The translations under genes and the position numbers were made by a program. Shown here one piece after another: positions 6,766-12,564 of a stretch of DNA of 16,039 nucleotides. The DNA lies in contig MGCE01000025.1 in assembly GCA_001790315.1 (NCBI GenBank), positions 1-16,039 on the forward strand. The letters are read 5' to 3'. The stretch comes from Candidatus Rokubacteria bacterium RIFCSPLOWO2_02_FULL_72_37 (GTDB lineage Bacteria > Methylomirabilota > Methylomirabilia > Rokubacteriales > CSP1-6). Below the pieces are notes generated by a model, which worked only from the letters and a program-made list of their open reading frames with translations, was not told the DNA's origin and did not search any database. The number at the start of each line of letters is the position of its first letter. The first letter of the stretch is position 1.

Positions 6766-7280
6766 CTGGGCTCCCGGGCCTCCAGTCGGCGCAGCACCGC
6801 GCCGAGCTTGTCCTCGAGCCGCTCGATGCGATCCTCCAGCTCGACGATCTGCTTGGCGACCCCCGTGAGCTGGGCCCGCGAGGGCAGGTTGAACGTCTGG
6901 AGCATCTGCTCGACCTGCTGGTCGAACATCTTCCTGCCCGGCGCCTGCGCGGCCAGCATCGCGTCGAGCTGCTGGTTGATGAGCTTGGCGAACTGCTCGG
7001 TGCCCATCGTCTGCCCGAGCGCGCGCGACCACGCGTCGATCCACTGGTCGAGGAACTGCTTCCACTGGGTGAGCATCTCCGGGCTGGCCGGCGTCTGGGC
7101 GAACATCCGGGCCCAGGTCTCGAGCCCCTGGTTGAGCACCGGCCGCCAGAACGCCGCCGGGTCGAGCGGCGGTGCCTGAGGCGTCTGCTGCCCGAGCAGC
7201 CGCGTCCAGGCCTGCGTGCTCTCCTCGAGCTGGCGCTTCCAGATATCGAAGAGCTGGGTCGCCGCCGGCTGGTCCGCCAT
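6762..7280 (-). CDS. phaE: PHA synthase subunit PhaE-like
   Basis: A 172-residue, mainly helical, Trp-rich protein (FDIWKRQLEESTQAWTRLL, FWRPVLNQGLETWARMF, QWKQFLDQWIDAWSRAL). It ends with the PhaE-type signature NLPSRAQLTGVAKQIVELED (131-150) and a coiled coil to about 168. This resembles the PHA_synth_III_E family (PF09712), the activating partner of class III PhaC. It is about half the length of Allochromatium PhaE and nearer in size to the class IV PhaR subunit. ATG at 7280 is preferred (AGGA eight bases upstream); ATG at 7289 would add MRV. It follows phaC by about 54 bases, and its stop overlaps the maoC start as ATGA. Partner of PhaC by context and motif. Confidence 0.85.
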   Translation of the reverse strand: MADQPAATQLFDIWKRQLEESTQAWTRLLGQQTPQAPPLDPAAFWRPVLNQGLETWARMFAQTPASPEMLTQWKQFLDQWIDAWSRALGQTMGTEQFAKLINQQLDAMLAAQAPGRKMFDQQVEQMLQTFNLPSRAQLTGVAKQIVELEDRIERLEDKLGAVLRRLEAREPR

Positions 7281-7300
7281 CACGCGCATCCTATTCCCCG

Positions 7301-7317
7301 CTGACGCTTCGCGTCAA
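7301..7317. promoter_or_regulatory. 8-1-8 inverted repeat between phaC and phaE (candidate operator, or RNA hairpin)
   Basis: Minus strand TTGACGCG-A-AGCGTCAG has a perfect inner repeat TGACGC-N3-GCGTCA (7302-7316). Its left arm is identical to that of the phaR-promoter site, and the 8-1-8 geometry is shared with the phasin site. TTGACG (7317-7312) could also serve as a -35 with TAGGAT (7293-7288) 18 bases on. Transcribed, it would form a 6-bp stem with a GAA loop that could tune phaE relative to phaC. Confidence 0.45.
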
Positions 7318-7334
7318 CGATTTTCGACGGGATT

Positions 7335-8471
7335 TCAGGAACGGGGGCCGAGCCAGCTGGACACCTTCGGCCAGCAGTGCGCGGCCGCGCCCCGCCCGGC
7401 GATGAGCGAGATGTGTCCGCCCGGCAGCTCGACGTACTCCTTGTCGCGGCTGCCGACGGCGTCCATGAGCGCCCGGACGCACTCGGGGGGCGCGATGTAG
7501 TCCTCCTTGGCGCCGACGACGAACACGGGGCACGTGATGCTCCGGAGGTCCACCCGGCGGCCGCCCATCACGAGCTCGCCGCGGTAGAGCTTGTTCTCCT
7601 GGTAGTAGTCCCGCACCCACTGGCGGAAGAACTCGCCCGGGAACGCCACGTACTCGTTCGCCCACTTGTTGAGCGCCTGGAAGCTCTCCACGTACGTGTC
7701 GTTCCAGAGGTTCCACCAGAGGTTCAGGTTCGTCGAGAGATCCATCGTCGGCTTGATGAGCTTGAAGCCCGCTTTGACCAGGTCGGCCGGGATCGAACCG
7801 AGCGTGTCCACGAAGCGGTCCACGTTGAAGCGGTCCTTCGAGAGCCAGAGACCGAAGAGGCCCACCTTGCTGAAGTCGATCGGCCCGGCCATGTTGATGA
7901 AGTTTCGCACCGGGACCTCGGGGTGCGAGGCGACGAACGAGGCGGCCACGGGCGCGCCCATGCAGTAGCCGAGGACGGTCAGGTCGGGGGCGCCCGAGCT
8001 TTCCAGCACCTCGCGCGTCATCCGCGGCAGGATCCGCGTCACGCAGTGCTCGACCGTGAGGTCGTCGTCCTCGGGGCCGAACACGCCCCAGTCGAGCAGG
8101 TAAAAGTCGAAGCCCTGGTGGGTCATGTACTCGATGAAGCTGCCGTTCGGGAGCAGGTCGAAGATGTACGGGCGGCTGATGCCGAGGTTCGGCACGAACA
8201 GGAGCGGGGTCCTGTGCGTCCGCGCCGACGCGTACCGGTAGAGGCGCGACTTGTTCTTCTTGTAGACCACCTCGCGCGGCGTCTGTCCGGTCTGCGGCTG
8301 GACCGGGTTCGTGAGCATCGCGTGGAGGTTCTGGAGCCGCTTGAAATTGCGCTCGAACTCCTGCTGCCACTGCTTGACCGTCTCCGGAGAGGCCTGCGCC
8401 GCGGCCGCGACCGCTCCGGCGTACCCGTTCGTGAACCGCTCGACCACGTCGGCGAAGCGCTCCTGCCCCAT
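7335..8471 (-). CDS. phaC: Poly(3-hydroxyalkanoate) synthase, class III-type catalytic subunit
   Basis: A 378-residue alpha/beta-hydrolase-fold PHA synthase that polymerises (R)-3-hydroxyacyl-CoA. The lipase-like box GYCMGA carries nucleophile Cys170. The other catalytic residues are Asp324 (VVGAKEDYIAP) and His353 (LPGGHISL). FVPNLGISRPYIFDLLP and DWGVFGPEDDDLT are further family blocks, as is FINMAGPIDF. The short length (class I/II enzymes are near 560-600) and an adjacent PhaE-like gene place it with class III/IV. An N-terminal segment of about 70 residues is helical and variable. ATG at 8471 is chosen because AAGGAG (8487-8482) is ten bases away; a GTG at 8480 would leave only one base of spacing. 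It lies in the minus-strand array downstream of SCP2, from which it is separated by a strong hairpin. Confidence 0.95.
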   Translation of the reverse strand: MGQERFADVVERFTNGYAGAVAAAAQASPETVKQWQQEFERNFKRLQNLHAMLTNPVQPQTGQTPREVVYKKNKSRLYRYASARTHRTPLLFVPNLGISRPYIFDLLPNGSFIEYMTHQGFDFYLLDWGVFGPEDDDLTVEHCVTRILPRMTREVLESSGAPDLTVLGYCMGAPVAASFVASHPEVPVRNFINMAGPIDFSKVGLFGLWLSKDRFNVDRFVDTLGSIPADLVKAGFKLIKPTMDLSTNLNLWWNLWNDTYVESFQALNKWANEYVAFPGEFFRQWVRDYYQENKLYRGELVMGGRRVDLRSITCPVFVVGAKEDYIAPPECVRALMDAVGSRDKEYVELPGGHISLIAGRGAAAHCWPKVSSWLGPRS

Positions 8472-8500
8472 CCCGCGCACGCTCCTTGTCGGATTTGGCT

Positions 8501-8533
8501 GCCCCGCGGCCAGTATCGCATTGGCCGCGGGGC
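8501..8533. repeat. Perfect 12-bp stem hairpin between SCP2 and phaC
   Basis: GCCCCGCGGCCA (8501-8512) pairs perfectly with TGGCCGCGGGGC (8522-8533) around a 9-base loop. It lies in the 88-base gap between the SCP2 stop and the phaC start. No T-run follows on the minus strand (AGCCAAATCC), so full termination is unlikely. Partial attenuation, or protection of the upstream transcript's 3' end, would make SCP2 more abundant than PhaC. Confidence 0.6.
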
Positions 8534-8559
8534 TGGGGGAGGGAAATTCGCGCGCCGCG

Positions 8560-8880
8560 TTACATCGAGAAGAGCGACCCGAGCTTCATGGCGAGCCCCA
8601 TGTCGCCCTTGATCTTGAGCTTGCCGGACATGAAGAGCATCTGGCCGGACTGCTTGCCGCCGACCATGTCGAGCCAGTCCTGCACCGAGACCTGGAGCGT
8701 CAGGTTCGGGTTCGTGCCGGCGCCCGCGCTGACCGTGCAGGTGCCGTCCTTGATCACGGCGTGCCAGGTGCCGCCGCCGTCTCCGCTCACGTCGTACTGG
8801 ATCGTCGCGCTGGTGCCGGCGGCCTTGTCCGCGCGGAACCGACCCGCCATCGCCTCGAAGGTTTCCTTGACCGTGGGCAT
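8560..8880 (-). CDS. SCP2 sterol-carrier-domain protein
   Basis: A compact 106-residue protein starting MPTVKETFEAMAGRF. It is nearly all one SCP2 domain (PF02036): amphipathic N-terminal helix, 'ATIQYDVSGDGGGTWHAVIKDG', 'NLTLQVSVQDWLDMVGGKQSG', then the typical 'MLFMSGKLKIKGDMGLAMKLGSLF'. SCP2 domains bind fatty acyl-CoAs and other lipids in a hydrophobic tunnel. The ATG follows AAGGAGG at ideal spacing, stronger than the ribosome sites of its neighbours. It sits between an SDR gene (17 bases upstream) and phaC, inside a beta-oxidation-to-PHA array, so an acyl-CoA carrier or protective role is a reasonable inference. There is no signal peptide. Weak or unlisted N-terminal extensions in the same frame lack a ribosome site. 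Confidence 0.9.
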   Translation of the reverse strand: MPTVKETFEAMAGRFRADKAAGTSATIQYDVSGDGGGTWHAVIKDGTCTVSAGAGTNPNLTLQVSVQDWLDMVGGKQSGQMLFMSGKLKIKGDMGLAMKLGSLFSM

Positions 8881-8897
8881 CGTCTGCCTCCTTGTTT

Positions 8898-9653
8898 TCA
8901 GAACGTGAAGAGGTCCATCCCGCCGGTGACCGTCAGCACGGCACCGGTGATGTACCGGGCGCGCTCCGAGCACAGGAACGCGATCGCGTTCGCCACGTCC
9001 TCGGGCTCACCCTCCTTCTGCATCGCCACGCGCTTCACCATCCGTTCGTAGAGCGGCGACAGCGTGGCGTTGGGCGCGATGATCCCCGGCGCCACCGCGT
9101 TGCACGTCACGTTGTAACGCGCACCCTCGAGCGCGACCGACTTGGCGAAGCCGATCAGGCCCACCTTCGTCGTCGCGTAGGCGGTCTGGCCGAAGCCGCC
9201 CATGAGCCCGGCGATCGACGCCATGCAGACGATCCGCCCCCAGCGGCGCTCCCGCATGCCGGGGAAGACCGCCTTCGTGGCCTTGTACGTGCCGGTCAGG
9301 TTCACGCCGAGGTTCAGCTCCCAGTCCTCGTCGCGCATGTCCTTGAGCTGCGCCACCGTGTAGATCATGCCCGCGTTGTTCACGAGGATGTCCACGGGCC
9401 CGAGGTCGCGCTCGATGCGCGCCACCGCGTCCTGCACCTGGGCCGAGTCGCGGATGTCGCAGGCGTAGCCGCGGGCCCGACCGCCCGCGGCGCCGATCTC
9501 CCCGGCCGTCTCCTCGGCGCCCTCCGCGTTGAGGTCGACGATGGCCACCTTGCAGCCCTCGGCGGCGAGCGTCACGGCGTCCGCCTTCCCGAGGCTCCGG
9601 GCGCCTCCCGTCACGAGCGCCACGCGGTCGCGGATCCCGAGGTCCATGATCAT
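8898..9653 (-). CDS. NAD-type short-chain dehydrogenase (probable 3-hydroxyacyl-CoA or 3-oxoacyl reductase role)
   Basis: A complete 251-residue SDR. Features are the cofactor loop TGGARSLG at 15-22, NNAG at 92-95, catalytic Ser146, Tyr159 and Lys163 (YATTK), and the C-terminal 'ITGAVLTVTGGMD'. Asp40 at the end of the second strand (VAIVDLN) predicts NAD(H) preference, unlike the two other SDRs in this window. That suits an oxidative, catabolic step such as 3-hydroxyacyl-CoA oxidation. Its ATG overlaps the enoyl-CoA hydratase stop as ATGA (9653-9650), so the two are probably co-translated; an alternative ATG is at 9647. The substrate is not identifiable from sequence. The pairing with an enoyl-CoA hydratase and a FadR-like TetR suggests beta-oxidation. 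Confidence 0.88.
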   Translation of the reverse strand: MIMDLGIRDRVALVTGGARSLGKADAVTLAAEGCKVAIVDLNAEGAEETAGEIGAAGGRARGYACDIRDSAQVQDAVARIERDLGPVDILVNNAGMIYTVAQLKDMRDEDWELNLGVNLTGTYKATKAVFPGMRERRWGRIVCMASIAGLMGGFGQTAYATTKVGLIGFAKSVALEGARYNVTCNAVAPGIIAPNATLSPLYERMVKRVAMQKEGEPEDVANAIAFLCSERARYITGAVLTVTGGMDLFTF

Positions 9654-10423
9654 CTCCCCTTGAAGTCGGCGGGCCGCTTGGCGAAGAACGCCTGGATGCC
9701 CTCGGCGGCGTCCTCCGTCCGGAGCGTCTCGAGGAACGCGCGCACCTCGACCTCGATCGCCTTGGCGATCGGCGCCTCGAGTCCATCGTCCACGGCCTCG
9801 ATGAGGAGCCGCGTCGCGATCGGCGGGCGCGTGCCGAGCTGGCGAGCGAGCGCCTTGGCATCGCCGAGCGTCTCGCCCTCCTTCGAGAGCCGGTTGACGA
9901 GCCCGAGCGCCAGCGCCTCCGGCGCCGTGAGCATGCTGCCGAGGATCAGCATCTCGAGCGCCTTCGTCCGGCCGATGAGCCGGGGCAGGCGCTGGGTGCC
10001 GCCGTAGCCCGGGATGATGCCCAGGTTCGACTCGGTCTGACCGATCCGCGCGCTCTCCTTCATGAGGCGGAAGTGGCAGGCCATCGCGATCTCGCAGCCG
10101 CCGCCGGTCGCGTGGCCGTTGAGCGCGGCGACGACCGGCTTCGGGAACCGCTCGATCTTCCGCATCACCGAGTTGCCGAACCGGATGAACACGTCCACGC
10201 TGCCGCCGCTGAACGCCGAGCCGAGATCGGCGCCTCCGCAGAAGATCCGGTCGCCGCTCCCGGTGATGATGACCGAGCGCACGGCGTCGTCGTGCTCGAC
10301 CGCGGCGAGCGCGTCGTTCAGCTCGTGGACCAGCTTCTCGTTGATCGCGTTGGCGGGCGGGCGATTCAGGGTGATGACGGCGAAGTTCTCCTCACGCGCG
10401 AACAGCAGCGTCTCAAACGCCAT
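9650..10423 (-). CDS. Enoyl-CoA hydratase/isomerase family protein
   Basis: A complete 257-residue crotonase-fold enzyme (PF00378). The oxyanion-hole block CGGADL is at 62-67. The active-site segment LNGHATGGGCEIAMACHFRL carries Glu111, and GQTESNLGIIPGYGGTQRL carries Glu131. Both glutamates used by classical enoyl-CoA hydratases are present, favouring hydratase over pure isomerase or decarboxylase. It would hydrate trans-2-enoyl-CoA to (S)-3-hydroxyacyl-CoA in beta-oxidation. An AAAGGAG ribosome site lies nine bases before the ATG. The start overlaps the end of the TetR gene by 11 bp, and the stop overlaps the following SDR as ATGA, so it is central to one transcription unit. Confidence 0.92.
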   Translation of the reverse strand: MAFETLLFAREENFAVITLNRPPANAINEKLVHELNDALAAVEHDDAVRSVIITGSGDRIFCGGADLGSAFSGGSVDVFIRFGNSVMRKIERFPKPVVAALNGHATGGGCEIAMACHFRLMKESARIGQTESNLGIIPGYGGTQRLPRLIGRTKALEMLILGSMLTAPEALALGLVNRLSKEGETLGDAKALARQLGTRPPIATRLLIEAVDDGLEAPIAKAIEVEVRAFLETLRTEDAAEGIQAFFAKRPADFKGR

Positions 10424-11000
10424 CGGCAGAGACTCCTTTGAGGAAGATGGTGGTGACGTGCTCCGCGGCGTCGCTCAGGCGGTAGCCGCGGCGGCCGAGC
10501 ACCCACGACGTGGCCAGCTGGTCCATCGCGCCGAAGAGCATCTTCGTCGCGACCTTCACCGGCAGCTCCTTCTTGATCTGCCCGGCGAGGACCCCCTCCT
10601 CGAGGGTGTCGGCGATCACGTCGAAGTAGGCCGAGACCTCGCGCGCGGAGGCGCCGCGGAAGAACTTCTGTCCCTGCCGCAGCTCCACCTGGACGACCTC
10701 GGCCAGCGCGGGGTGCGCCTCGATCATGCGAAAGTGCAGCGCCACGATCCTCCGGATCTTCTCGAGCGGGTCCCGCGCGCCGGCGATCTCCTCGCGCACG
10801 AGCCCCACCCACTCCGCCATCTTCTCGCGGAAGAGCGTGACGAGGATCTCGTCCTTCGTCCTGAAGTAGAGGTAGATGGTGCCCGCGGCGATGCCGGCCT
10901 CGCGCGCGATGTCGGACACGCGCGAGTTGTAGTACCCGTTGCGCGCGAACACGCGGATCGCGGCCTCGATGATCTGGTGCGGCTTCTCGGGATCACGCAT
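10413..11000 (-). CDS. TetR-family regulator, FadR (YsiA)-like, of fatty-acid metabolism
   Basis: A 195-residue regulator with an N-terminal TetR helix-turn-helix (about 8-54): IIEAAIRVFARNGYYNSRVSDIAREAG, then recognition helix AAGTIYLYF (38-46). The C-terminal ligand domain has the AEVVQVELRQG and MLFGAMDQLATSWVLGRRGYRL segments that recall acyl-CoA-responsive FadR-type TetRs of Bacillus. It heads the minus-strand array and overlaps the enoyl-CoA hydratase gene by 11 bp. The ribosome site is poor (GGGCC before ATG). A perfect 14-bp palindrome lies 11-24 bases upstream of the start codon, at the predicted promoter, so autorepression relieved by acyl-CoA is likely. The ligand is inference. 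Confidence 0.9.
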   Translation of the reverse strand: MRDPEKPHQIIEAAIRVFARNGYYNSRVSDIAREAGIAAGTIYLYFRTKDEILVTLFREKMAEWVGLVREEIAGARDPLEKIRRIVALHFRMIEAHPALAEVVQVELRQGQKFFRGASAREVSAYFDVIADTLEEGVLAGQIKKELPVKVATKMLFGAMDQLATSWVLGRRGYRLSDAAEHVTTIFLKGVSADGV

Positions 11001-11010
11001 GGCCCATGAC

Positions 11011-11029
11011 TGAACCGCGGTTCATTCTA
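11011..11029 (-). promoter_or_regulatory. TetR gene promoter with perfect 14-bp operator palindrome
   Basis: TGAACCGCGGTTCA (11011-11024) is a perfect palindrome immediately downstream of a -10 element TAGAAT (11029-11024, minus strand). Transcription would start inside it. A weak -35 (TTGCTC, 11052-11047) is 17 bases upstream. Size and placement are those of a TetR operator. I found no second copy elsewhere in the window's gaps. Confidence 0.65.
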
Positions 11030-11288
11030 GTCGGGGCCCGGCGTGAGAGCAAGCCCATCGCGCCCCGCGGCCCAAAGGTCCACACCCCCGATCGCGCACC
11101 AGAGGCGAAGAAGTTACAGCGAGTCGATGAACCCCGGCACGGTCAACCCGGCGTGTCGGAGGATGCTCCCGTCTCTTCTCTCGTCGTGCCCTGGCTCACG
11201 CACCGCGCGCTCGCCCTTCGCGAGGGCCGCGAGGTCGGGACTTCGGGAGCCCGATGAGGCCGATCGTCATGGCCGGTCGCACCGCCCG
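11025..11288. other. Gene-poor gap with possible decayed coding fragments
   Basis: No convincing gene spans these 264 bases. On the minus strand an ATG at 11270 opens MTIGLIGLPKS (to 11238), which matches the start of YchF-like GTPases, then runs into unrelated codons and soon stops. A different minus frame reads a 3'-end-like stretch closing GLTVPGFIDSL with TAA at 11116-11114. This could be a deletion scar; chance cannot be excluded. Confidence 0.4.
11238..11270 (-). pseudogene. Possible 5' remnant of a YchF-like GTPase gene
   Basis: Eleven codons read MTIGLIGLPKS, the opening strand and start of the P-loop seen in YchF/Obg-type GTPases (usually continuing GK-[ST]-T). The match ends exactly after the Ser codon, where GKT should follow; the next codons are Arg-Pro-Arg. 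There is no ribosome site. The short length keeps confidence low. Confidence 0.3.
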
Positions 11289-11843
11289 CTACAGGATCTC
11301 GGCGACGGCGATCTGCGCGTCGGGGAGGGCGGCCGGGCTCGGCCGGCCCGTGCGCGGGACGACCTCGACGGTACGGTAGCCCTCGCCGGCGGGGTCGCGG
11401 TGCACCTCGACGCGCTCGTGCTGGACGTCGACGATCCAGACCTCGAGGATGCCGGCTTGTGCGTAAAGGCGGAGCTTGACACCGCGGTCGTAGGCGAGCG
11501 AGGTGTCGGCCACCTCGACGACCAGCAGCACGTGGCGGGGCTCGACGAACTCCTCCCGGTAGTCGGCGTCGAGCCTGAGCAGCATGAGGTCCGGCTGGGG
11601 CTCGGTCCAGCGCGTGAGGCGGACCGGATTCCCGGGCGAGACGAGCGCACGCCCGGCGACCGCTTGCACGAGCAGATTGTTGAGCATCATCACCGTGAAC
11701 GCGTGGAGCTGGCCGATCGGGCTCATCTGGACGATCGCGCCCTCGATGAGCTCGACGCGGTCGTCCGGATGGAAGATCCCGGCCTCGCCCATCCGGTGAT
11801 ATTCCTCCACCGTGAACCGTCGCTTGACCGGCTGCGCGAGCAT
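11289..11843 (-). CDS. Uma2-family PD-(D/E)XK nuclease-like protein (DUF820)
   Basis: A 184-residue protein starting MLAQPVKRRFTVEEYHRMGEAG. It matches the Uma2/DUF820 family (PF05685): 'FHPDDRVELIEGAIVQMSPIG' at the N-terminus, then PD-(D/E)XK-type catalytic residues Asp85 (PQPDLMLLR), Glu110 (LVVEVADTS) and Lys123 (YDRGVKLRLYAQAGILEVWIVD). All are present, so the fold is probably catalytically competent. Family members are very abundant in cyanobacteria and other environmental bacteria, and their biological role is not settled. ATG at 11843 is chosen for its GGGAGG ribosome site (11855-11850) and the promoter just upstream. No methyltransferase or other restriction-modification partner is nearby, so a restriction role is not supported here. 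Confidence 0.88.
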   Translation of the reverse strand: MLAQPVKRRFTVEEYHRMGEAGIFHPDDRVELIEGAIVQMSPIGQLHAFTVMMLNNLLVQAVAGRALVSPGNPVRLTRWTEPQPDLMLLRLDADYREEFVEPRHVLLVVEVADTSLAYDRGVKLRLYAQAGILEVWIVDVQHERVEVHRDPAGEGYRTVEVVPRTGRPSPAALPDAQIAVAEIL

Positions 11844-11861
11844 CCTCGACCTCCCGGGGTG

Positions 11862-11870
11862 ATTGTAGCA
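11862..11870 (-). promoter_or_regulatory. Extended -10 promoter of the Uma2 gene
   Basis: Minus strand TGCTACAAT is a TGn-extended -10 with a strong hexamer, TACAAT (11867-11862). Transcription would begin near 11855, giving a leader of about 12 bases that still contains the ribosome site GGGAGG. No -35 is recognisable, as is usual for extended -10 promoters. Confidence 0.5.
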
Positions 11871-12030
11871 GCACGGGTCCAGGGCCGCGGCACGCACACG
11901 ATGGCGGCACGCTAAAGCTTCGCCGGGCGGCGGACAATGCCCCGGAATGCAGACACTCACGTGAGCCATCCGCTGAAGGCCCTCGACCTCAAAGGCGACG
12001 GCCTCAGCGCCCCTCCCCGTAATCGCCCTT
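11871..12030. other. Intergenic gap downstream of the chromate transporter pair
   Basis: No gene seen. It holds a 10-bp palindrome CTCACGTGAG (11956-11965) and an imperfect inverted repeat, CTGAAGGCC (11973-11981) with GGCCTCAG (12000-12007). The latter is a weak candidate transcript-end structure for the transporter genes; no T-run follows. Confidence 0.35.
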
Positions 12031-12564
12031 CTAAAGTCCCGCGAGCCAGCCGATGACGCCCCCCGCGAGCACCACGACGATCGGCGGAAGCGGGAAGCTC
12101 CCGAGCAGGGCCGTGGCCGCGGCGGCGAGCCCGGCGGTGGCCCAGTCGTGGACCGCCGAGCGCGCGAGCGTGTACACGCCGGCGGCCATCAGGCCGAGGC
12201 CCACGGGGGCGAGCGCCTGCTCGCCCGCCCGCGCCCAGGGATGCTCGCGCGCCGAGCTCCAGCGCCGCGAGACGACCGCGGTCAGGAGCGAGGTCGGCAG
12301 GAACATCGCCACACCCGCCACCGCGGCCCCGACGAGGCCGTGGGCGCGGTAGCCGACGAACACGGCGACGAGCATGTTGGGCCCGGGCGTGAGCTGCGAA
12401 AGCGTGTAGCCGTCGACGAACTCCTGCGCCGTCACCCAGGCGAAGCGGTCGACGACCTGGCGCTGCATCTCCGGGATCACGGCGAGCCCGCCCCCGATGG
12501 CCAGGAAGCTGAGCCAGAGGAACGTCCACGCCAGGCGCAGCAGGTCGAGCAGGTCGAGCGTCAC
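12031..12564 (-). CDS. Chromate transporter, half-size CHR subunit (second of pair)
   Basis: A 177-residue hydrophobic protein, about half a full-length ChrA, matching one CHR domain (PF02417). It begins VTLDLLDLLRLAWTFLWLSFLAIGGGLAVIPEM. It has the conserved GGG...IP segment near residue 26, FVDGYTLSQLTPGPNM and five or six membrane helices (for example VGAAVAGVAMFLPTSLLTAVV and the C-terminal IVVVLAGGVIGWLAGL). The GTG start overlaps the TGA of the first half as GTGA (12564-12561), so the two are translationally coupled. Short CHR proteins are known to work as pairs, exporting chromate from the cytoplasm. Sulfate or another anion is an alternative substrate; no resistance or sulfur genes flank it. 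Confidence 0.88.
   Translation of the reverse strand: MTLDLLDLLRLAWTFLWLSFLAIGGGLAVIPEMQRQVVDRFAWVTAQEFVDGYTLSQLTPGPNMLVAVFVGYRAHGLVGAAVAGVAMFLPTSLLTAVVSRRWSSAREHPWARAGEQALAPVGLGLMAAGVYTLARSAVHDWATAGLAAAATALLGSFPLPPIVVVLAGGVIGWLAGL

Noticed and set aside
7377..8612. A 411-codon plus-strand frame opposite phaC
   Set aside because: It is antisense to the synthase, whose catalytic Cys, Asp and His are all intact; the product has repetitive shadow composition.
11289..11843. A restriction-modification or defence system around the Uma2 nuclease
   Set aside because: No methyltransferase, specificity subunit or other defence gene lies nearby; Uma2 proteins are usually solitary.
11956..11965. Ten-base palindrome CTCACGTGAG
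   Set aside because: It is short, not placed at a recognisable promoter, and expected by chance in a window this size.
11961..12056. Short plus-strand GTG frame of about 31 codons between the Uma2 and transporter genes
   Set aside because: No ribosome site, no recognisable composition, and it runs antisense into the transporter gene's end.
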